From contig JADNRY010000001.1 of the NCBI GenBank assembly GCA_015501585.1, positions 558,001 to 622,000 on the forward strand: a DNA stretch of 64,000 nt. The letters run 5' to 3'. The position numbers were made by a program, and so were the translations under genes. This document shows positions 56,696-64,000 of this stretch, piece after piece; position 1 is the stretch's first letter; every line of letters begins with the position of its first letter. Source of the stretch: Rhodocollybia butyracea (taxonomy: Eukaryota; Basidiomycota; Agaricomycetes; Agaricales; Omphalotaceae). The notes under the pieces are model-generated. The model searched no databases. It saw only the letters and a program-made list of their open reading frames with translations, and had not been told where the DNA came from.

Positions 56696-58963
56696 GGCCA
56701 GGTGAGTTCATCTTCAGAATGGTACCACAGTTATTTATTGTCTGAGGGAACGGCGTCGGAATGACGCTTCGTCTGATCATGAGTGACTTGAAATGACTCC
56801 AGGCAATGTGATATTGCGTGGAAGTCATTGGAGTGTCGCTTCCGAGTCGGAATTGAGTACTTGAGTCCAAACTATACATCCAAGAATAAGAGCGAATGGA
56901 AAGATTATATTCGTAGCACTCACTGATACGCATGCCGAGATGCCGGACTGTCGGGTGTCTGCAGTTCCAGCACAACCAGTGCCTGCTACTCAAGTGTCAA
57001 ACCAAGGCAAGTGGGCAAACGGTGTGACCCACTGTCGGAAAAAGGAAGTAAGCGGGTCCATTGGACGTTCATGTCAGGCAGTACCTGTACCGTCGTAGAA
57101 AAGTCAAGTAACTCCAGTTTGCAGTGCCTCATGTGTTTCAAGTTTTGATGTCGATGAATGATACAGGAAATTGGCAGAAAAGAGGCCTCAATCTGAACTG
57201 GAGACCTCGTATCCCTATCACAGAGCAAGAGGGCTACTCATATACACCATTCGAGTTATTGGAACGACAATCGGTCAGTCGCCTTTGATTGAACCGGAAA
57301 AAGAATGACAGCAACCACATCCCGAGAGTCGTGCATTTGGCAAAATAAGCCTACATCATGTACTCCAGCACTTTCGAAGTGACTAGAAATCAGGATTGCC
57401 CATATTACACGTCCATGATCGACTCGGAAGGAAAACTTCATTGTAGCGAAATGCACTGGGCGACATGCTGAACTGGATGTGTCCGAAAATAATATCGCGA
57501 CGTGCCCCTACACCATGCCTATTAAGAGAGCTCGAATAACCGAAACTATCCAGTGCTACGTATTATATAAGCACGAGTTGAGCCGATTACGAGGGCAATT
57601 TATTGCCGAGTTTCTGTTCTGAAAGATCGGTACCTTAATTCCGTTATAGTAATTACTTCCGCTGTAATATATCCTGATTAGGAGAAAAATGCGCTGATCG
57701 CATCTTCAATTCGGCCCACAGTACTATAGTAGACAGTAGTAGTACTTACTATAAATTATCAAGTACTGTGGATATTGTGTTGTATGACAGTGGGAGAAGG
57801 GATGTAATGGGAAATTGAGTTTGAGACACCATATCTGCCTGGATACTGTTGATGGTGAAAATTGAAGATGAGGAACGACGGTAAAGTTTACACTTCGTTG
57901 GAATTATGTGGTACGATGGCAGCGACGCCGCTAAATGAACTCGCTGAGTTTCATATGCAGAATGGATGAGGAGAGGTAAACCCAAAATATTATGGTCATT
58001 GAGCAACCAGCATGATGAACAACCTTCCGGGAGCGGGCATTCGCTAGCATAAGCCATAAAGGAAGCAGATAATACTAACTCTCCAATGCTTGGATATCAG
58101 TTTCGAAACTTGGGGGTGATATTCTATCGCAATTGCGTGGGTGTTTCAAACTTCAACCCGTGTTTGGTGACGCTCAGTGTCCCACTAATTCACTGTCATA
58201 TAGTTATCAATTATTAGTGATGAGAATGTTCAATATTGTACATACCTGGCAGACTGGTGGATCGTTGCTGAGGAAGTCGTGTTCCACTGCAGAGGGAGCA
58301 AAACCAACAGAAAGTAAAACACGAGCACCGTGGCTTTTCCAGTGGTTGTCTGGATGTGGTCTGTGCCCAGAAACTCCTGCCCATTTGAGGAGGTAAAATA
58401 TATGCTGAAGGAGTTTTCGGATGAATGGGTGAGTAGGAAGCGGCGATTTGCTCGAGAATTGTACGTCTGTTGGTCATGGGCTGGTCATGGGATACAGGTT
58501 CGGGATTTCAGTTTCTTCCTAGAGGGAAACAGACCACATTGCGGGGGCTTTCGTTGATTCTACGGCATGTCAGTAAGCAATACAACATTTCAAGACATTT
58601 GAGGCGACACTCTTATAACCAAATCTAAAAAGAAGAGACTTCGCTAGAATTATCACGATAACAACTTGAATCACAATCATTACTTCAACTTTCCCGATGG
58701 CCCTTTAAACCCCTTCCTGGGTCACAGTAATCGCTACGCCCGACGGTGGAGAAAAGCCCGACTTGGAACTTAACATGATCCCAAAAGAGAATTGTCTCCT
58801 GATTAAAGGTCGATGCTACAGAGTATGCAATGAAATCTTTGTATTGGTGTACTAACATTGTATTACTGTACTATAAGAACATGCTATGTCTTTTCTCCAC
58901 CACTTAACTGCCCGAGTAATCGCCACGCGTTAGCGCTGGCCCACTGCTAGTTTTTGTCAGTCC
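56696..58963. other. gene-poor interval, 2.3 kb
   Basis: Frames at 56682-57456 and 57749-58057 (minus) and 58133-58557 (plus) are open but lack signatures and consistent splicing. An unusual word, ACTATAGTAGACAGTAGTAG, lies near 57723. I do not call a gene, though a small unknown gene on the minus strand near 57000-57460 cannot be excluded. Confidence 0.4.
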
Positions 58964-60381
58964 TCAACAAATGCGGCACTCTGGTATTTCTTCTCCCTTC
59001 TTTTCAATGGCGGTGTCGGCGGCAGGACCGTTTCTAGTTTTCGTCTTTTTGGATTTCCTAACTTTCCCGATCTTCGACTTGTCCGTCTCCTTTGACTTTT
59101 TCTTTTTTTTGCGAGGAGAAACTACAGCTTTGTCCACTCCCTCACCTTCTCCTCCTAACGCTGCCTCTACATCTCTGGTCATCCTGCCTGCGTCACCATC
59201 TTCATCGCCCACTGGCACTGGCACTACTTTCTCTTTCCAACTCTTCTTCTTCTTAACGCCTTTCTCTGGGAGCATTGATTCGGCCTGCTCGTCCGCATCA
59301 TTGGATAGATTGTGGTTCCAAGCATGGTTCCAAGCATCAACCGTCCTCTTCTGCTTCTTTTTTTCCTTTGTTTTTTCCTTCTTCTTGTCCCTTGCGTAGT
59401 TTGAACGCCACTCATCCACCCATCCTTCCGGTAACGCATACCCTTCTCCAGGATACCCGAAGTCAAGGGAAGTCAAATCAGAGGAAGAGGCGCCGTGAGA
59501 AGCAAAAGCGGTGGAGAGAGTTTGGCTGGAACGATGCAGCGCGATGAGATTGTGGGAGGCATGGGAGGAACGAAATTCGGCTGGAGCAGGAGACGCGTTA
59601 TTCTTTCTTGGCGACGCGAGAATCGTTCGAGGAGTCGCGTCTTTGTCATATAGATTTTCCAATCTTTCCTGAACACGTTCGGTGATCCTGCTCAAGTATC
59701 GTAAAAAATCGTGATAGTATACATGATAACATACTTTGTCGAATTATGACCTGAAGCTTCAACCTGTGCACGCGCAGCAGTCAAAACTTCCCTCCATCCA
59801 GCTGGGGCTAGACGATTAGCCATACTTGGCGAGCGTTTAGGAATAGTTGCTGCCAGTGATTCAAGGAGATTGTCGAGGTAGAGTGTGGTGGAAAGAGATA
59901 GAGCACTAGCTTGAGTGTCAATTTCAGAATCAGAATCGGAATCGTGTTCAGAATCGGAAAAGTCGCCCAATAACGACTTGGTGATATGAGTGACTTCATC
60001 TTCGAGTGACCATTCTGGAGCCGGGACGTCTCGTGCAAGGAGAGGCCAGCGCGTCCAAAGTTCGCGCGAATTCGAATTCTCTGTGCTAGCGGGAGACGAG
60101 GAACGTTTTCGTTTTCGACTAGGTCCTGGATCTGAGGCCAATTCCTCTTCGAATTCACCGTCACTTTCCTCATCTTGACTGTCATACGCTTGTGCCTTTC
60201 CCACTGGCTCTTTTCCTTTTTCTTTCCTCAGTTCAAAATGCCTCGTAATCTGACCAGCCACATCCAATACATCGTTCGTCCTTAAAGCGCGTAGTAGTGA
60301 TGAATACTCTGTTAGCTCAGAGTGAAGCGAAGTAGGTATTGGTTTCCGCTTGAATCTCTGGGTTTTCGAGGATTTGTTCAT
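58964..60381 (-). CDS. nuclear charged protein, possibly RRN9-domain-like
   Basis: 457 aa from two exons (60381-59735, 59690-58964) with one 44-nt intron. The N-terminal part has a basic start (RFKRKPIPTSLHSEL), a helical segment, an acidic SQDEESDGEFEEE run, and a basic SRKRKRSSS nuclear-localisation-like patch. Then comes LWTRWPLLARDVPAPEWSLEDEVTHI, which resembles the RRN9 domain of yeast RNA polymerase I upstream-activating factor. The second half includes WVDEWRSNYARDKKKEK and long Lys-rich stretches, ending ECRIC. The RRN9 match rests on about 25 residues and is tentative. A chromatin or rDNA-transcription role would fit the charge pattern. The coding call is secure. Confidence 0.6.
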
Positions 60382-61517
60382 GCAGGTCGGACGAAAGAAG
60401 ATAAATTAAGCGCGCGCCTCTTTTCGATCACCTCGAAATTAGCTACACTACAGTACGGTCAGTTCTTAGATCACCGTAGGGGAAGTGCCCAATCGGAGGA
60501 AACAAGGGGCCAGTGTACTGTGTAGTGGCCTCCCGCATGATCCACCGAGTGGATCCAGTTTTGAATCCAGTTTCAGAATCGCAACCAGCCTCCAGGAGGT
60601 AAGTAATTTCACTTTACACTGGATCGCTGTGGCTGATTACCATGAGACTCGGATGTAAGTACATCATTGACTGCATTGTTGGCACATCTTTGCACTAGTG
60701 AAAATGAAATAACAGAACTAAGACTTAGATGGGTGTCGGAGTAGAGGGATAGAGGGATAGCCACTAGTATTCAATATTCAGTACTTAGTTGATCGCTATC
60801 ATTGATCAAACGTTGCCTTTTTACCGCTAACTCGAATATTTGAATCACGACTCCGAGGCAATTCTGATGCTTGGAATCGCTTCGGGATCGCCACTTGGTG
60901 GATCGAATGCAGCTGACCGTACCTATCTACAAAGATATCAGCAAAGATTTCACATCTCATGGCATAGGTTGGAGTCCCGCCTCAACAAAACGATTCGTCC
61001 AAGGCGGCATTTTTTCGCCATAATAATAATAATAATAATAAGAGAAAGCGCTTATATTCGCTTATTCTAGATGGCGGAGGATGCCAAGAGCCCCAATTCA
61101 AAGTTGGAGACTTGGAGTCGCACCTAGTCGCATTTCGTTGACAGAATTGGAGTTTCGTTATATAGGTGAAGAACAAGTACCGTGATGGGAGGAGAGGATA
61201 AACGGCGATGAGAAAACTGCGAAGATCAAGAATTGAGTAAGATCTCGAAGTCAGGTGGGGGGCCTTGGGAGGCTTGAGCGAACATTCGAATTTCGCCTCA
61301 AATTCGCCTTGTCTTGTTCTTCGCCAAAGTACTGATATATTTGTAACAAACTTCTTTCCTTTCTTCCAGGGCCGAAGTCCTTGGATCAGCTTGGACATTT
61401 GGATCACTGGCCCAGTGGAGCGAACCAATTACCTTAAGTGACACAGCATCAGTTATTTATGTCAAATAAATCAGAAGCATACTTCTACTTCTCACTTCCA
61501 CCACCACTTCACGACTC
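60382..61517. other. intergenic region with (TAA)7 microsatellite
   Basis: 1.1 kb without a gene. A TAA trinucleotide repeat of seven units lies at 61021-61041. Around 60520-60560, ATCCA-GTTTTGAATCCAG shows a short direct repeat. The 3' end is the promoter of the DUF2235 gene. Confidence 0.5.
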
Positions 61518-63870
61518 ATGAATAGCACGAATATAACGAACACCTCCCGCAAGCAAGACGCAAACATGGACTCTTTGACGGAGACGAAACTTGACTTGCA
61601 CGAAGCAAGGAGCACTGGACAGAGAAACAGCGGAGGTCGAGACAGGCTCGAACCACCCAAGGAATTATTGCTTTCTGTGGAACCTCCAGCCAGTGTAACC
61701 GTAACTGACTCCCCGGTGCGTCGCCCACTGAGGGAACACAAAGTGAATTCGAGCATCATACCCGCGGTGATACCTCCGGAACGCGACCTGAAGCATCGCA
61801 TGTTGATACTCTGCTTCGACGGCACAGGAGATCACTTCGATGAAAACAACTCCAATATAGTGCAGCTTTGTACTACTCTGAAGAAGGAAGATCGCAGTAA
61901 ACAAATGATTTATTATCAGGCAAGTCTCGAAAATTCATGGTGTTGGCGCATCTACTCAAATTGAATTCGTTCCTCAGAGTGGTATTGGAACCTACACTTC
62001 TCCTGCAATTGCATCGCCAATGAAGTCCAAGGTATCAAAGGTAAGCTGTGGTATCAGTCTCGGTGGTGGCAGTTCTTTAGATATCTGTGTCTACTCAACA
62101 GCTGATGAACAAGCTCGTCGCCAAAGATTTAAACGCTCATGTCATGGGTTCGTTTCCCCTCGATGTAGGAACGCATCACACTGATTGTTAACAGACGGGT
62201 ACGAGTTTTTGATGCAGAATTGTACGGGAATTGTTACATGAGCTTCCCGCCATTGCTTACTGAGCCATTTCAGATACGGAAGGCGATCGTATCTGCATGT
62301 TCGGGTTCTCCAGGGGAGCATACACCGCCAGAAGGTGGGTAAAACGAGTGTCAGGATGCTTCTTGACGGATGTTGACGTGTTTTTAGTCTTGCGGGCATG
62401 TTACACAAGGTTGGACTGTTAACGGCCGACAATTTTCAACAAGCAAGTAAGATTGTTCCCCGGAAAACTCCAGCTTACACTTGAGTAGGTTCCATTTGCG
62501 TACAAGATGTATTTGAAGAAAAGCCAACGTGGATTTAAACAATCGTCCGCGTTTAAGCAGGCATTCTGTCGGGATGTGACTATAGAATTTCTGGGAGTGT
62601 GGTAAATTTTTTGTCCTCTACTTTGGTATTCGAAATTGTCCTTATATCTACCTAGGGACACTGTGGACTCTGTGGGCCTCATCAATAAACGGCTTCCTTT
62701 CACGACCTCTAACACCATTGTCCGCACCTTCCGACATGCGATCTCACTTGATGAACGACGATGCAAGTTTAAGCCCAACTTTTGGGAGCTTCCCCACTGT
62801 TCTCCGGAGAATTCAAGGGAAGCATCACCGCCAACTCATCCCAGCTACTCTACAAATTCGAGCGCGAAGGGTCATGCTCGTACACTATCCACAAGTTCAA
62901 AACAAAGACAGAGTCCACTGTCGTTCGAGTGGGAGAACCCAGAGGACAAAGAACTTACTGATTGCGAAGAACAGTTCTCTTTGCATAGCGAAAACACTCG
63001 TCCCACTGATGTCAAGGAGGTTTGGTTTGCCGTAAGTTACACTATAAAATCAATCAAGCTCTAGCAATAACATTGCCGTTCTCATCGTAACAGGGCTGCC
63101 ATTGTGGTAATAAGTGTTCCTCCCTTATCTGTGCTTGGTACTGATATGCTCCAGATGTCGGTGGTGGATCAGTACAGAATTTTACACGTCATTCCCTGGC
63201 TCGTATCAGTCTTCGCTGGATGATTCGGGAATGCTTCAGCGCAAAATCCGGCATTATGTTTTATTCTGAACGCCTGAAAGCAATCGGACTTGATGTTACA
63301 GCCCTTCACCCTTTCTTGACACCTCGGCTTCCGCCTCTCTCTGGTAAAGGTCAAATCATCAAACCTGTTCTTCAGAGGGAACCTACTCTATGGCGACAAA
63401 TTTTAGCGCTTGCTCAGCGGAAACCCAAACCAAGAAATAAAGAGCCGACACCTCAATCTGCAGCTGAGACTGAGGAGGTCGTGGAAGACTTGAATACTGT
63501 GCAGCATTTGCCTGAAGAGGAGGAGGAACTAAGAGACAGTTTGTCTCCCAAGTATGACCAGCTCAAGCTCGTTCCGGCATGGTGGATTCTTGAGCTGCTT
63601 CCGATGGAATATCGTTATCAGAAAAAATGCGACGAATGGGTGACATACTTTGGGTTTGTAGTTTTACTCTGCTTCTTAACCTTGATTGATCGGTGTGTAT
63701 GTAGGTGTAACTTGGCTCGACCCAGACTTATACCAGACGAGAAACCCAATAAAGTCCTTGTCCACCGCAGTGTGAAAATACGAATGGACGCAGAAAAAAC
63801 AGTCGGCAAATGTCGTAGATATTTGCCGAAGACAACATTGCCTACTGATTCTGTAATTTGGGTCGATTAA
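61518..63870 (+). CDS. DUF2235 alpha/beta-hydrolase-fold protein
   Basis: 606 aa in eleven exons (61518-61919, 61978-62040, 62102-62147, 62195-62221, 62274-62334, 62388-62442, 62489-62601, 62656-63031, 63094-63106, 63155-63653, 63705-63870). After a Ser/Pro-rich head, the family core reads LILCFDGTGDHF (about 97-108), YYQSGIGTYTSP, the nucleophile elbow FGFSRGAYTARSLAG with Ser near 192, EFLGVWDTVDSVG, FRHAISLDERR, and WFAGCHCDVGGG with the acid Asp. The His is likely downstream. DUF2235 proteins share this domain with bacterial T6SS phospholipase effectors (Tle family); the fungal members have no assigned substrate. Exon 9 is 13 nt. Introns 1 and 6 have GC donors (CAG|GCAAGT, CAA|GCAAGT). 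The hydrolase core is intact. Confidence 0.88.
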
Positions 63871-64000
63871 ACTGTATATTCTAAAAAAACAAATAACATA
63901 ATAATAGGTTAATACAAGTATAGTTAGCGTAAGGGGGAGACGGGGAAAGAATCATCTATGGCAACACATTGTTCGTGGATGCGAGCTCACTCTCTCCTAT

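Noticed and set aside
58971..59399. Plus-strand Phe/Ser-rich frame that looks like a membrane protein
   Set aside because: It is the complement of the Lys/Glu-rich exon of the RRN9-like gene; complementing AAG/GAG codons produces artificial Phe/Leu.
61021..61041. TAA repeat as a functional element
   Set aside because: A plain trinucleotide microsatellite with no further structure around it.
1..64000. Biosynthetic gene cluster built on the LaeA-like, O-methyltransferase, SDR, aldo-keto reductase and peroxygenase genes
   Set aside because: These genes are spread over 40 kb, interleaved with housekeeping genes; two are broken and no core synthase is present.

Overview
The window is nuclear DNA of a filamentous basidiomycete, most likely an agaricomycete. 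The evidence is gene structure and gene content. Genes are packed on both strands and carry many phased introns of about 45-65 nt with GT(G/A)AGT donors. The set includes recyclin-1, LCB2, CWC22, TCD1, a Lds/Rrt8-type EI24 membrane protein, a heme-thiolate peroxygenase, a DUF7587-like protein, a LaeA-like methyltransferase and a tiny IPxPCC-type cysteine-rich protein. I see no bacterial, plasmid or CRISPR feature and no rRNA or tRNA. All gene models below were spliced by hand, and each intact model was checked for exon phase.

1-8.4 kb: an edge-truncated unknown gene, a short-chain dehydrogenase, the cysteine-rich mini-protein, a frameshifted LaeA-like methyltransferase, a gene-poor 2.5 kb, and a ten-exon EI24-family membrane protein. 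8.9-18.1 kb: LCB2 (sphingolipid synthesis), TCD1 (tRNA ct6A modification), a family-3 O-methyltransferase divergent from TCD1, a DUF7587-like tail-anchored protein and a small membrane protein. 18.5-28.9 kb: a decayed island holding an F-box/LRR pseudogene, an aldo-keto reductase pseudogene, a degenerate Crypton-like tyrosine-recombinase element, a truncated XPG/FEN-type nuclease fragment and dispersed repeats, two of them in inverted orientation about 7.6 kb apart.

29-41.7 kb: recyclin-1 (RCY1) with an F-box and a CAAX end, a tandem pair of four-span membrane proteins with C-terminal PPxY motifs, a Q/G-rich unknown, a YIPF1/2-type Golgi protein back to back with a Nudix hydrolase, and a chloroperoxidase-family enzyme. 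43-64 kb: a secreted type-B carboxylesterase with 13 exons, an unknown acidic protein, CWC22, a LACTB2-like metallo-hydrolase sharing a 100-bp promoter with CWC22, a 23-exon oligopeptide transporter with two microexons, a single-exon PARP-domain protein, a possible RRN9-like factor and a DUF2235 hydrolase.

There is no operon-like pathway. Several neighbours share a membrane-trafficking theme (RCY1, the PPxY pair, YIPF), but a functional link is inference. Three patterns stand out: about six predicted GC-AG introns, frame disruptions confined to accessory or mobile genes while the housekeeping genes are clean, and tandem duplication with divergence of the PPxY membrane proteins.
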